A stretch of DNA of 64,000 bases, taken from contig CAYPBJ010000002.1 of the NCBI GenBank assembly GCA_964408945.1, positions 62,001 to 126,000 of the forward strand. The letters are read 5' to 3'. This stretch comes from VMCP01 sp964408945. GTDB lineage: Bacteria; Bacteroidota; Bacteroidia; NS11-12g; UBA955. The notes under the pieces are model-generated. The model saw only the letters and a program-made list of their open reading frames with translations, made no database searches and was not told where the DNA came from. The translations under genes were made by a program, and so were the position numbers. Within the stretch, counting starts at the first letter, position 1. Every line of letters begins with the position of its first letter. Below are positions 44,220 through 53,042 of the stretch, one piece after another.

Positions 44220-44848
44220 TTTCGTTCATAATCGGCAGACACCGAGAATGGGTACGAAGGTATAGCATCAAAACGAACAGTTTTTAACTCAGCATCCAAG
44301 CGTATGTTATTCAGGCCATTTTGAGCTTTTTCGGGGCTTTTTCCTTCTACTTTGATATAAAAGTTGGGTGGAGGAAACGAATTTGAGGCAGAATCATAAG
44401 CAATATTGGCTTTTCCGAAGCCATTCTCATAATTAAACTGACCACCGTTGGCAATGCTTCCAGTAAAGATACCTTGTATAAATCTTAAGGCATAAATGCC
44501 TGAATCTGTTTGTGGAATTGCTAGAGGTAGATCTTTAATTCCTTGTGCATAATAATGTCTGTTGTAAAGATCAAGAAAGTGAATAGAATCTTTGTTGATG
44601 ATGCCCTTAGCTATCTGAATTCCAATACTTGCAGAAATCGAGAACCAAACGATGCTGTCTTTTCGCATTCTGATGGACATTTTTCCCGCCATTTCGTTTC
44701 CGTCAAGATTGAGATCAACCAAATAACTAGCGGTTATATGATTCCAATTATCGTTGTTGAAATTAAGGTCTTGAGCATGCAATCCACTTTTTGAAGTAAG
44801 AGTGAGAATCAAGATTATTATGATTAATTTGAATTTATTCATGGACAT
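44216..44848 (-). CDS. DUF4292 family exported protein
   Basis: This 210-residue protein has a signal peptide ending near GLHAQ and a DUF4292 domain (HITASYLVDLNLDGNEMAGKMSIRMRKDSIVWFSISA). The fold is probably LolA/LolB-like, as inferred for the family, so lipoprotein or lipid handling is possible. It overlaps the upstream TPR gene by 10 bp and the downstream EnvC-like gene by 4 bp, in an order I know as conserved in Bacteroidota. ATG 44848 is used; ATG 44842 is also possible. Confidence 0.85.
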   Translation of the reverse strand: MSMNKFKLIIIILILTLTSKSGLHAQDLNFNNDNWNHITASYLVDLNLDGNEMAGKMSIRMRKDSIVWFSISASIGIQIAKGIINKDSIHFLDLYNRHYYAQGIKDLPLAIPQTDSGIYALRFIQGIFTGSIANGGQFNYENGFGKANIAYDSASNSFPPPNFYIKVEGKSPEKAQNGLNNIRLDAELKTVRFDAIPSYPFSVSADYERK

Positions 44849-45738
44849 AAATGTTGGAGGGATTTATAATTTGAAGGAATATTATCTGGTTTAGAACTAA
44901 TTTCATGCCACATTTTTTTTGCTTCTTCACATTTTTGATTCAATTCCATTAACATAGCTGAATGACATTTGTGGTGATTAGTTAAAAAGGGATAGGTTAC
45001 TTCAAATTCTTCGGTCAGTTGTATGAAAGTGGCAATTTCTCGTTGACTGAAAATGGAAAGTAATTTCGTTTCAAAATCATTGATTTCATTGTGAACTGTT
45101 TGAACCGTTTTATCTGACAATGGAGTTTTCTTGAATTTCATGAATCCTTCGGGCGGGGTTCCTCCAAATTCTGACTTCCAAATTATTCGCAAATGTTCAG
45201 CACTATCCTCAAACCCTGCCATGCTAGCTGTGTAAATACCTTGTCTATACCTACTAATGAATCTTGGTTTTTGGCGTATCAGTTGGCTTCTTATGGGCCA
45301 AGCCTCATTGTATTTGAACGATTTTTCTAAGACATCTGCTTTAGACATGAGAAAATCTTCTTGTTTGGGGTAAAGTTCAAGCGCTTTGTTGATGTAGCTT
45401 TCAGCGTAAGTAAGCTGATTTTCAGATTGTGCCAGTCGATAAAGCGAAAGGGCTTTAACCATGGAATCGGTGCAGTATTGAGAGATTCGTAGGTAAATTG
45501 AATGGGCATCAAACGGTGAGTTCATACGAAGCGTTTCAGCTTTTCGGAATGAATCTTCCCAAGCTACTTTTTTTGCAGGAGGGGGAAATTTTGGCTCAGG
45601 AAGGGGGGTAAATGGCTGGGCAGATAGTCTTTGAAAAAAAAGATTATCTGTTGTTGAAAACAGAGAAAACAGCAGTACTACTAAGCTAAAACTGAGTAGT
45701 CGCCAAGGCTGTATTCTTTTGTTTTTCCGTTCAAACAT
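44839..45738 (-). CDS. Exported TPR-type protein
   Basis: This 299-residue protein has an N-terminal hydrophobic segment (LLSFSLVVLLFSLFS) and a Pro-rich stretch, followed by helical TPR-like repeats (ALSLYRLAQSENQLTYAESYINKALELYPKQ is the clearest, around residues 95-125). Its role is unknown; TPRs mediate protein contacts. The ATG at 45738 lies 58 bp inside the upstream nucleotidyltransferase gene. No alternative start codon occurs before the signal segment, so the long overlap appears real. Confidence 0.8.
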   Translation of the reverse strand: MFERKNKRIQPWRLLSFSLVVLLFSLFSTTDNLFFQRLSAQPFTPLPEPKFPPPAKKVAWEDSFRKAETLRMNSPFDAHSIYLRISQYCTDSMVKALSLYRLAQSENQLTYAESYINKALELYPKQEDFLMSKADVLEKSFKYNEAWPIRSQLIRQKPRFISRYRQGIYTASMAGFEDSAEHLRIIWKSEFGGTPPEGFMKFKKTPLSDKTVQTVHNEINDFETKLLSIFSQREIATFIQLTEEFEVTYPFLTNHHKCHSAMLMELNQKCEEAKKMWHEISSKPDNIPSNYKSLQHLCP

Positions 45739-46682
45739 ACGTAATTACCAATCATAGAGTTTTCGCATTCAAAGTGTTTGATTTCGCAAGACTCTTGGAT
45801 GATGGTATTGCGAATAACGCAATTTTCTAGTTTTGAATTGTTCCCAATGCTCACAAACGGACCAATTTCGCAATTTTTAAGTTGAACGTCATCACCAATA
45901 AAACAAGGTTCGTGAATCACTACATCGTTTCCGAAACGTTTTGCAACGCCTTCAAATTGAGTTGATTTATTTACCAATACCCTTTGATTGGTGTAAACAG
46001 TTGCACTGTAATTTCCACAATCCAACCATTCATCAACAGCACCAGGTACGAATAACATGCCTTTATTTTTCATGTTTTCCATGGCGTTGGTTAATTGGTA
46101 TTCTCCCTTTTCTTTGATATCGTTATCAATGAGAAATTGTAGTTCGCTTTCTAAAGTTTCACCACTTTGGAAGTAATAAATTCCTATAATTGCGAGATCA
46201 GAAACAAATTCTTGGGGTTTTTCTACAAAATCTGTAATGATGTTGTCTGAGTTGTATTTAACAACCCCGAAAGAACTGGGATTTTCTACTTTATGCACCC
46301 AAATAACACCGTCTTTGGTTTTGTCTAAATTGAATTTGGTACGGAAAAGGGTATCTGCAAATGCAACAATGACATCCCCTTTGAGGCATTCACGTGCACA
46401 AAGAATGGCATGACCTGTGCCTTCTGCTTTGTCTTGGTAAAAGATTTTTCCTTGAGCACCCACTGATTCAGCAATGCTGATGAGTTCTTTTTCGGTTTCT
46501 TCACCAAAACGACCTACTACAAAACCAATTTCTTCGATGGTTTCACCGCAAACAGCGGCGATATCTTCAATCAGCCAATGTACAATTGACTTTCCAGCAA
46601 CTTTTAAAAGAGGTTTTGGAGTTGTAAGGGTATGGGGTCTCATGCGTTTACCCATTCCGGCCATTGGTATGATCAATCTCAT
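45681..46682 (-). CDS. Sugar-phosphate nucleotidyltransferase with C-terminal beta-helix
   Basis: This 333-residue enzyme has the nucleotidyltransferase signature IIPMAGMGKRMRPHTLTTPKPLL, the metal-binding FADTLF, VEKPQ and WLDCGN. A short left-handed beta-helix follows (VVIHEPCFIGDDVQLKNCEIG). It should activate a sugar 1-phosphate with a nucleoside triphosphate for glycan synthesis; the sugar cannot be read. It sits 69 bp after dut on the same strand, in a conserved envelope-gene block. Confidence 0.9.
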   Translation of the reverse strand: MRLIIPMAGMGKRMRPHTLTTPKPLLKVAGKSIVHWLIEDIAAVCGETIEEIGFVVGRFGEETEKELISIAESVGAQGKIFYQDKAEGTGHAILCARECLKGDVIVAFADTLFRTKFNLDKTKDGVIWVHKVENPSSFGVVKYNSDNIITDFVEKPQEFVSDLAIIGIYYFQSGETLESELQFLIDNDIKEKGEYQLTNAMENMKNKGMLFVPGAVDEWLDCGNYSATVYTNQRVLVNKSTQFEGVAKRFGNDVVIHEPCFIGDDVQLKNCEIGPFVSIGNNSKLENCVIRNTIIQESCEIKHFECENSMIGNYVCLNGKTKEYSLGDYSVLA

Positions 46683-46751
46683 GCGTGTATTCGTATCAAA
46701 AAAAGGACTGCAAATTAAGGGATACTTTGTTAAAAAATCATTAATAGCGGG

Positions 46752-47195
46752 TTATTTACCCGAACTGCCATAACCACCGGCACCTCTTTCTGTGTTGTTT
46801 AGGACTTCATTTTCAATCCATTTTACCTGTTCGTGTTTGGCAATAACCATTTGCGCAATGCGTTCACCGTGGTTAATTATGAAGTCTACTTGAGAGTGAT
46901 TTATCAGTAATACTTGAATCTCTCCGCGGTAATCTGCGTCTATGGTTCCGGGGGAATTTAACACGCTAATGCCGTGTTTTAGGGCTAGTCCGCTACGCGG
47001 ACGTACCTGCGCTTCATATCCTTCGGGTAATTCCATGAACAACCCTGTTGGAATTAATTTGCGTTCACCAGGATGCAGCGTTATTGTTTCAGAGAGATTA
47101 GCATGAAGGTCCATACCTGCACTTTGTGAGGTCTGATATTTTGGAAGGGGATTGTTGGATTGGTTAATAATTTTAACGGCTAATTTTTGGCTCAT
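46752..47195 (-). CDS. dut: dUTP diphosphatase
   Basis: Dut hydrolyses dUTP to dUMP, keeping uracil out of DNA and supplying dTMP synthesis. The 147-residue trimeric-type protein shows the five motifs: SAGMDLHA, PRSGLALKHGI, GTIDADYRGEI, NHGERIAQMV and the C-terminal ERGAGGYGSSGK. It lies 5 bp downstream of the flippase gene on the same strand and is probably co-transcribed. Confidence 0.98.
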   Translation of the reverse strand: MSQKLAVKIINQSNNPLPKYQTSQSAGMDLHANLSETITLHPGERKLIPTGLFMELPEGYEAQVRPRSGLALKHGISVLNSPGTIDADYRGEIQVLLINHSQVDFIINHGERIAQMVIAKHEQVKWIENEVLNNTERGAGGYGSSGK

Positions 47196-47200
47196 GGTAC

Positions 47201-48670
47201 TTATATTTTAGCTAACGACTTCTTTTCGGCGAGGTATATTCCCCCGAAAAAGACGAAAAACAAAACAGATCTGTAAAAAACACCCAAAATATCAGAAGGC
47301 ATTTGTTGAATAACCCATCCCAAGAGAAAACATCCCAAGAGTAAAGGAAGAATGAGCTTAAGGTTGTAGGGAATGGGGTAATATTTACGACTGAGTAGGA
47401 ATCCGGCCAAAACCATAACTATGTATGTGATGAGGGTGGTATAAGCCGAGCCCACAAACCCAAATTTAGGAATGAGAAAGAGATTGAGTATCAAGGTGAT
47501 TGTAGCACCAGCAAAAGCAGGTAGCGAGCCAATTTTGGTCTGTTCGCTTACCTTATACCAAACAGAAAGGGTATAGTAAATTCCTAGAAACAGGTTGGCT
47601 GCTAACAAGATGGGTACAATTTCCATGCCCCTGGTATCAGCGAAATAATCAGGATTTTGAATAAAAATTGGGGCGATGTAAGGCAAGATTGCGATGGTAC
47701 CTAAATAGATTAAAGTCACGGCATAAATAAAATACTTCATGACATATGCGTAGCTCTGTTGGGGATTCAATTGTTTTGCTTGCTTGAAAAAATAAGGCTC
47801 AACAGCAAATCTGAAGGCCTGAACAAAGAGCGTTAAAACTAGGCTGAGCTTATAAAATGCACTGTAAATGCTGACTTCGTGGTCTGCGATGTTATCGGGA
47901 AGCAGTTTTTTCAATAGTATTCTATCAAATGTTTCGTTGATCATGCCAGCTAACCCAATAAAAATCAGGGGATAGCTATACTTTAACATGCGTTTGAGCA
48001 AGTCTATGTCAATTCCTAATCGAATGGTTTTCCAAGTTTTAAGAAGCATTACAAAGGTGGCTAAACTTGCAATTACATTGGCCATGAAAATAAACGAAAC
48101 TTGGTTTCTAGAATAAACCAAATCTTGAGCCCAAAGTTGACCTTTGGATGCAAAATACGGACAAACCACCAAGAAAAATACATTTAAACCAATGTTAATG
48201 AATATGTTACCAAACTTTATGATGGCGAAGGTCCAGGGTTGTTCATTTTGTCGAAGTCTGGCAAAACCTATACTGGTTATGGCATCTGCAGTTAAAATTA
48301 TTGCAAACCAAACTGCATATTCTGGGTGAGTTGGGTATTCAACAAAATCCATGATTTGTTGAGAAAAGGTGCGAGCAAGAATGATCCAAATAAAACCAGT
48401 GAATATCAAGAAATTTGCGGCAGTTGAGAATACTCGATTGGGTTCATCGCTTTTTTGAGAAAAATGAAAAAATGCTGTTTCTAGTCCAAACATGAAAAGT
48501 ACAGCAAACAAGCTAGCATAACTGAACATGACACCCACAACTCCATAATCAGCAACTTCAGCAAGAATTCCCGTATACAGTGGAACGAGCAAGTAATTCA
48601 GCAGTCTACCCAACATAGTACTTAGGCCGTAAACCGCTGTTTGCGAGGCTAATTTCCGAATTCCCGACAT
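47201..48670 (-). CDS. Polysaccharide flippase (Wzx/MATE-like family)
   Basis: This 489-residue membrane protein has about 12-14 hydrophobic helices. It begins with SGIRKLASQTAVYGLSTMLG, typical of oligosaccharide flippases of the MVF/Wzx type. It should move lipid-linked glycan units across the inner membrane. The -7 element TATCTTTG ends 4 nt before the ATG, and dut and the nucleotidyltransferase follow downstream. The repeat unit it carries is unknown. Confidence 0.9.
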   Translation of the reverse strand: MSGIRKLASQTAVYGLSTMLGRLLNYLLVPLYTGILAEVADYGVVGVMFSYASLFAVLFMFGLETAFFHFSQKSDEPNRVFSTAANFLIFTGFIWIILARTFSQQIMDFVEYPTHPEYAVWFAIILTADAITSIGFARLRQNEQPWTFAIIKFGNIFINIGLNVFFLVVCPYFASKGQLWAQDLVYSRNQVSFIFMANVIASLATFVMLLKTWKTIRLGIDIDLLKRMLKYSYPLIFIGLAGMINETFDRILLKKLLPDNIADHEVSIYSAFYKLSLVLTLFVQAFRFAVEPYFFKQAKQLNPQQSYAYVMKYFIYAVTLIYLGTIAILPYIAPIFIQNPDYFADTRGMEIVPILLAANLFLGIYYTLSVWYKVSEQTKIGSLPAFAGATITLILNLFLIPKFGFVGSAYTTLITYIVMVLAGFLLSRKYYPIPYNLKLILPLLLGCFLLGWVIQQMPSDILGVFYRSVLFFVFFGGIYLAEKKSLAKI

Positions 48671-48674
48671 GAAA

Positions 48675-48682
48675 CAAAGATA
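48675..48682 (-). promoter_or_regulatory. -7 element of the flippase unit (N4-ATG type)
   Basis: The minus strand reads TATCTTTG, TTTC, then the ATG at 48670. It is only about 20 bp beyond the terminator hairpin of the upstream WbqC gene. Confidence 0.55.
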
Positions 48683-48694
48683 CGAGTTATAATA

Positions 48695-48726
48695 AAAAAA
48701 AGAGGCTTCCTGTTAGGGGAGCCTCT
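48695..48726 (-). terminator. Intrinsic terminator after the WbqC-family gene
   Basis: AGAGGCTTCC (48701-48710) pairs with GGGAGCCTCT (48717-48726), with one G-U, around a 6-nt loop. A T tract follows on the minus strand. It separates the folK/WbqC unit from the flippase unit. Confidence 0.88.
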
Positions 48727-48799
48727 TCCACAGTTTGAGTTCAAAAGGAATCTAAGTTTCTAAGTTGAATTGGTGTTTTTCAAATACCGTGCCAAAGAT

Positions 48800-49354
48800 T
48801 TAAATCCAATGTTCAGGCGCCTCTGGGCCGAGATTAAACAATAGGTCTATGATGCTCATATGTGGAAGAAAACCAATCACATCAGCAAAAACTTGCGGAT
48901 ATATTTTTTCTTTTTCGGGGGATATTTTTTCTTTCTTTTTTTTGATTTCAGATTCAGCCCAATCAAGATTTAAGTGAGCCAACCCCAAATAGGGGTGAAT
49001 TATTTGCGCCGTTTGGATGAATAATTCTCCTATGTTTTCGGGTTCGTTTTTCCAAACCTGAAAAATTTTATAATCGTAAAATTCAAAAAATGGACTTTTG
49101 CCGTAAGCGGTTTGAAGAGCATTTTGGTGTTCTTTGATCCATTTATGTTGATAGCTGATTTTTCTGTAGGCCCACGGTTGATTCTTGGTATCTTTTAACA
49201 ACGGGATGATCAATGTTTGTGGACCTTGTGCCGTTGCAATTTGATAGTGATGAACTGAATGCGGCGTGTTTTCGTATGGATTTATTCCAAAAGATTTTTC
49301 TTCAATTCTATTTGAATACCACTCAACTGTTGGAAAAACCGAATCAATAAACAT
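48800..49354 (-). CDS. WbqC family protein
   Basis: This 184-residue protein is of the WbqC-like family, found in O-antigen loci and as a stand-alone gene in Bacteroidota. Characteristic segments are FPTVEWYSN, YQIATAQGPQTLIIPLLK, YRKISYQHKWIKEHQNALQ and YGKSPFFEFYDYKI. The family is suspected to act in glycan biosynthesis, but no reaction is established that I know of. It overlaps folK by 11 bp. A charged Lys/Glu run (KKKEKISPEKEKIYPQ) near residue 145 is an unusual insert. Confidence 0.88.
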   Translation of the reverse strand: MFIDSVFPTVEWYSNRIEEKSFGINPYENTPHSVHHYQIATAQGPQTLIIPLLKDTKNQPWAYRKISYQHKWIKEHQNALQTAYGKSPFFEFYDYKIFQVWKNEPENIGELFIQTAQIIHPYLGLAHLNLDWAESEIKKKKEKISPEKEKIYPQVFADVIGFLPHMSIIDLLFNLGPEAPEHWI

Positions 49355-49829
49355 AGATTTTCTCAGCTTTTAAATGATCATCTGATTTTTGTGCAAGGGT
49401 TTCAAGTGATATTTTTAGCGTGGGATGAATAAATTTGGGCGCAATTTCGGCTAAAGGGAACAGTACAAAATTGCGATTTTGCATTTCGGGGTGCGGAACC
49501 GTCAATAAATCATTTTTTAGAATGTACTTATCGAAGAATATGATATCAATATCGATAATTCGCGGTCCCCATTTTTCTATTCTCTTTCTGCCTAATTGTT
49601 GTTCAATGTGTTGTAATTTTCTAAATAGCAGTAAAGGTGAAAACGGTGTTTCGACGGCTAATGCTTGATTGTAAAAATCAGGTTGGTCGGTTTTTCCCCA
49701 AGCAGCAGTTTTGTATACATACGATTGTTTAGTAATGATACCTGCATGTTTTTCGATTAGCGTATTTGCTTTACTCAAAATTTCGAGAGAGTTTCCTTGG
49801 TTGCTTCCGGTTGAGAGTAGGGTGAACAT
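49344..49829 (-). CDS. folK: 2-amino-4-hydroxy-6-hydroxymethyldihydropteridine diphosphokinase
   Basis: FolK transfers pyrophosphate from ATP to hydroxymethyldihydropterin in folate synthesis. The 161-residue protein has STGSNQGNS at the N-terminus, the KTAAWGKTDQPDFYNQALAVET segment, RKRIEKWGPRIIDIDI (substrate and metal binding) and PHPEMQNRNFVLFPLAE. The start codon directly abuts the heptad-repeat array. The nearest -7 element facing it lies 240 bp away (50071-50078), on the other side of that array. Confidence 0.96.
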   Translation of the reverse strand: MFTLLSTGSNQGNSLEILSKANTLIEKHAGIITKQSYVYKTAAWGKTDQPDFYNQALAVETPFSPLLLFRKLQHIEQQLGRKRIEKWGPRIIDIDIIFFDKYILKNDLLTVPHPEMQNRNFVLFPLAEIAPKFIHPTLKISLETLAQKSDDHLKAEKIYVY

Positions 49830-49830
49830 T

Positions 49831-50066
49831 GGTCTATGGTCTATGGTCTATGGTACCTGGTACATGGTACATGGTCTATAGTACATGGTCATTGGTCTGG
49901 GTTACGTTACCCGGCACCCGGTACCTGCTACCTGCTACCTGCTACCTGCTACCNNNNNNNNNNNNNNNNNNNNNNNNNNNNNNNNNNNNNNNNNNNNNNN
50001 NNNNNNNNNNNNNNNNNNNNNNNNNNNNNNNNNNNNNNNNNNNNNNNNNNNNNGCTACCCGCTACC
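49831..50066. repeat. Degenerate heptanucleotide tandem array with inverted arms (array 1, includes 100-N gap)
   Basis: From 49831 the sequence runs in strict 7-bp steps to the gap at 49954-50053: three GGTCTAT, then GGTACCT, GGTACAT twice, GGTCTAT, AGTACAT, GGTCATT, GGTCTGG, a transition GTTACGT, TACCCGG, CACCCGG and four TACCTGC. After the gap, TACCCGC (50056-50062) and TACC continue the right arm. The left arm is built on GGT(A/C) and the right arm on (T/C)ACC, so the arms are complementary every 7 bp and could fold as a long hairpin. It lies between divergent folK and the M16 protease gene. Confidence 0.85.
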
Positions 50067-50070
50067 ATTT

Positions 50071-50078
50071 CAAAGATA
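50071..50078 (-). promoter_or_regulatory. -7 element facing folK across the heptad array
   Basis: The minus strand reads TATCTTTG, a perfect TAnnTTTG. The next gene in that direction is folK (ATG 49829), so the array would be transcribed as its leader. Confidence 0.4.
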
Positions 50079-50084
50079 ATATCT

Positions 50085-50092
50085 TAGATTTG
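50085..50092 (+). promoter_or_regulatory. -7 element of the M16 protease gene (N4-ATG type)
   Basis: TAGATTTG, TAGT, then the ATG at 50097. It lies 6 bp from the opposing -7 element. Confidence 0.5.
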
Positions 50093-50096
50093 TAGT

Positions 50097-53036
50097 ATGT
50101 TCAGAAAATCAATTTTTGTTGTAGTTCTCTGGTTTATAGGGGCTGTTAATATCCTTCAGAGCCAAAATAGAATCAGTTCATACAGTACTTCGAGCAATGA
50201 TAAATGGGATGTTAGGGTTTACAATAACGACCCAATGAAGACACGTCATTATACTTTTAAAAATAATGGTTTGACATTGATTACATCTGAAAATAAGCGT
50301 TCACCAAGAATCTATACCATGGTTGCGGTGAAAACGGGTTCGAAGAATGACCCGGCTGATCATACCGGATTGGCGCATTATTTGGAGCATTTGCTGTTTA
50401 AGGGTACAGATAAATACGGAACGCAAGATTTTAGTAAGGAGAAGCCTTTTTTGGATCAAATTGAAGCTCTTTATGAAAAATATAACCATACCACCGATGA
50501 AGGTGTTCGTAAGAATATTTATCGTCAGATTGATAGCGTGAGTCAGTTGGCTGCAAAGCATTCTATTGCCAATGAATTTGATAAAATGTGTCAAGCAATG
50601 GGTGCCCAAGGAACCAATGCGTTTACATCAAATGATATGACCGTTTATATCAACGATATTCCATCGAATGCGGTTGATCAGTGGTTGAGCCTGGAATCTG
50701 AAAGGTATAGAAATCCGGTATTTAGATTGTTCCACACCGAGTTGGAAGCGGTTTATGAAGAAAAGAATATTTCCATCGATAGAGATATGTCGCAAGTTTG
50801 GGAACAGTTGTTTGCGGAACTTTTCAAGAACCATAACTACGGCAAACAAACCACCATTGGAACCATTGAACATTTGAAAAATCCTTCGTTAAAAGCCATA
50901 AGAGAGTATTACGAGACCTATTATGTGCCCAATAATATGGCGATTATTCTTTCTGGGGACTTTAATGCGGATGAAGTTGCAAATAAGGTATACGAGCAAT
51001 TTGCGTACATGCAAAGCAAGGATGTTCCAGAGTATAAATTTGAAGATGAGGAACCAAGAAATGTAGAACGCAAAGTAGAAGTTACTGGTCCGAGTCAAGA
51101 GATGATTATGCTCGGATATAAACTTCCTGCGGCGGGTACAAAAGACTTGATAACGGCTAAATTGGTTGATTTAATTTTAAGTAATTCCAATGCTGGATTG
51201 ATTGATTTAAACCTGAACCAAAAACAACTGGTTTTGGAAGCGGGAAGTTCTATTGAAGACATGAAAGACCATTCCTTGTTTTATATATACGGTCAACCTA
51301 AATCTGGTCAATCATTAGATACAGTTAAGTCATTGGTATTAAATGAAATTGAACGTTTGAAGCGCGGAGAATTTGATTTTAATTTGGTTAAAGACATTAT
51401 TTTAAACAAAGAGATCAGCGAATTGAATGCATACAAGGATAATGGAACACGTTGCATGTTTTTGATGGATAATTTCATCAAAGGTATTGATCATCAAAAG
51501 GCCATCAATGAGTTGTGGGAAATGTCGCAAATTTCTAAGGAAGAAATTATCAGGGTTGCCAATGAATATTTCGGAAATGACCGAGTGGCAATCTATAAAT
51601 ATAAAGGTGAAACTCCAGTGAACGTCAAGATTGTTAAACCTGAAATCAATCCTGTTGAACTTAATAGAGACAAACAAAGTGAGTTTTTAGCTAATTGGTT
51701 GACTAAAAAACCCAAAGATATTGAGCCGGAATTTTTTGATGGAAAGATTGATACGAGAATGGTTAAAAATACCCCCATTTATACGGTTAAAAACACTGAA
51801 AATAGGTTGTTCAATTTGAGTGTGCGTTTGAACTATGGTCAATACCACAATCTAACGGCTGGAATGTTGGGTTCGTATTTTTCGTTGATTGGAAACGGAA
51901 AGTTAACTGCTGAGCAAATTTCTAAAAAGTTTTATCATTGGGGTTGTAATTATTCTGTTTCTGTTGGAAATGAACACTCATTCATAACCTTATCTGGACC
52001 ACAAGAAAATATGGATTCTGCAATGATTTTATTGACATCTTTGATCAATTCTCCAGAGAAAAACAAAGAGGTTTTAGAAGAATTGGTTTCAGATATTCTT
52101 CAGTCTCGTGAAAACAGCAAGACAAATCCACAGGCCATTGCTGGTGCATTAAGTAACTACATGAAGTACGGAGCATTCAATCCTCGTACTTATATTTTGT
52201 CAAACGCTCAATTAAAAGGTATAACGGCCGAAGAGTTATTTAAAGTAAGAAAGGTCTGGCTTAGTGCAACGCGTCAAGTTTCTTATTTCGGGCCAACAGA
52301 TTTGGCTCAGGTGGAGAAATTATTGTCAAAAACGGGTTGGGTAGGCAGTTCTTTCAAAGTAATTCCGGAAACTGTTAGTCAAAAGTTCAAATTGCAAGAT
52401 ATTACTAAGCCTGTTGTCTACTTTACTGATTACCCTCAAGTACAATCGAGTATTTATTGGTACACAAAGATTGGCAGTTACAATTCGAAGGTGACACCAT
52501 TGGTAAATGCCTTTAATCAATATTTTGGTGGTGATATGAGTTCTGTAGTATTTCAAACCATCAGGGAGTCGAAGGCCTTGGCCTACAGCACTTATGCATC
52601 GGTTGGGATTCCAAATAAGCCAGACGGTGATTTTTCGTTTACCGCTTTTGTAGGTACTCAATCAGACAAGTTTCACGATGCCATTTCGGGAATGAATGAA
52701 CTCATTGGTGCATTGCCTATGAATGAGCAGATCTTCGAGATGTCAAAAAACAGCATCTTGAATAACCTTCGCACTTATCGCATTATGCCAGAAGACAGAG
52801 TTGGTTATATGTACTACATGCAACAAATGAATATTACTGAAGATCCGGTTAAAACGGGTTTTAATTTGGTACAAACTTTGAAATTCGACAACATTTCAGA
52901 GTATCACAAACAAAACATATCGGGTAAAATATATGCCATGTGTGTAGTTGCTAGCAAAGATCGAATCAAGGAAGAAGATTTAGCAAAATATGGAAAGGTA
53001 ATCAAGTTGAGTACCAAAGATATTTTTGGGTACTAA
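50097..53036 (+). CDS. M16 family zinc metalloprotease, exported
   Basis: This 979-residue two-module pitrilysin-type protease has a signal peptide ending near ILQSQ (residue 23). The inverted zinc motif HYLEH is at residues 94-98, with the distal Glu in ELEAVYEEKNIS. The C-terminal half is the inactive partner module, ending with the R/Y-type region (FGGDMSSVVFQTIRESKALAYS). It should degrade peptides in the periplasm. Both intergenic flanks carry the 7-bp arrays. The start is fixed by the signal peptide and the -7 element. Confidence 0.95.
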   Translation: MFRKSIFVVVLWFIGAVNILQSQNRISSYSTSSNDKWDVRVYNNDPMKTRHYTFKNNGLTLITSENKRSPRIYTMVAVKTGSKNDPADHTGLAHYLEHLLFKGTDKYGTQDFSKEKPFLDQIEALYEKYNHTTDEGVRKNIYRQIDSVSQLAAKHSIANEFDKMCQAMGAQGTNAFTSNDMTVYINDIPSNAVDQWLSLESERYRNPVFRLFHTELEAVYEEKNISIDRDMSQVWEQLFAELFKNHNYGKQTTIGTIEHLKNPSLKAIREYYETYYVPNNMAIILSGDFNADEVANKVYEQFAYMQSKDVPEYKFEDEEPRNVERKVEVTGPSQEMIMLGYKLPAAGTKDLITAKLVDLILSNSNAGLIDLNLNQKQLVLEAGSSIEDMKDHSLFYIYGQPKSGQSLDTVKSLVLNEIERLKRGEFDFNLVKDIILNKEISELNAYKDNGTRCMFLMDNFIKGIDHQKAINELWEMSQISKEEIIRVANEYFGNDRVAIYKYKGETPVNVKIVKPEINPVELNRDKQSEFLANWLTKKPKDIEPEFFDGKIDTRMVKNTPIYTVKNTENRLFNLSVRLNYGQYHNLTAGMLGSYFSLIGNGKLTAEQISKKFYHWGCNYSVSVGNEHSFITLSGPQENMDSAMILLTSLINSPEKNKEVLEELVSDILQSRENSKTNPQAIAGALSNYMKYGAFNPRTYILSNAQLKGITAEELFKVRKVWLSATRQVSYFGPTDLAQVEKLLSKTGWVGSSFKVIPETVSQKFKLQDITKPVVYFTDYPQVQSSIYWYTKIGSYNSKVTPLVNAFNQYFGGDMSSVVFQTIRESKALAYSTYASVGIPNKPDGDFSFTAFVGTQSDKFHDAISGMNELIGALPMNEQIFEMSKNSILNNLRTYRIMPEDRVGYMYYMQQMNITEDPVKTGFNLVQTLKFDNISEYHKQNISGKIYAMCVVASKDRIKEEDLAKYGKVIKLSTKDIFGY

Positions 53037-53042
53037 TTACTA

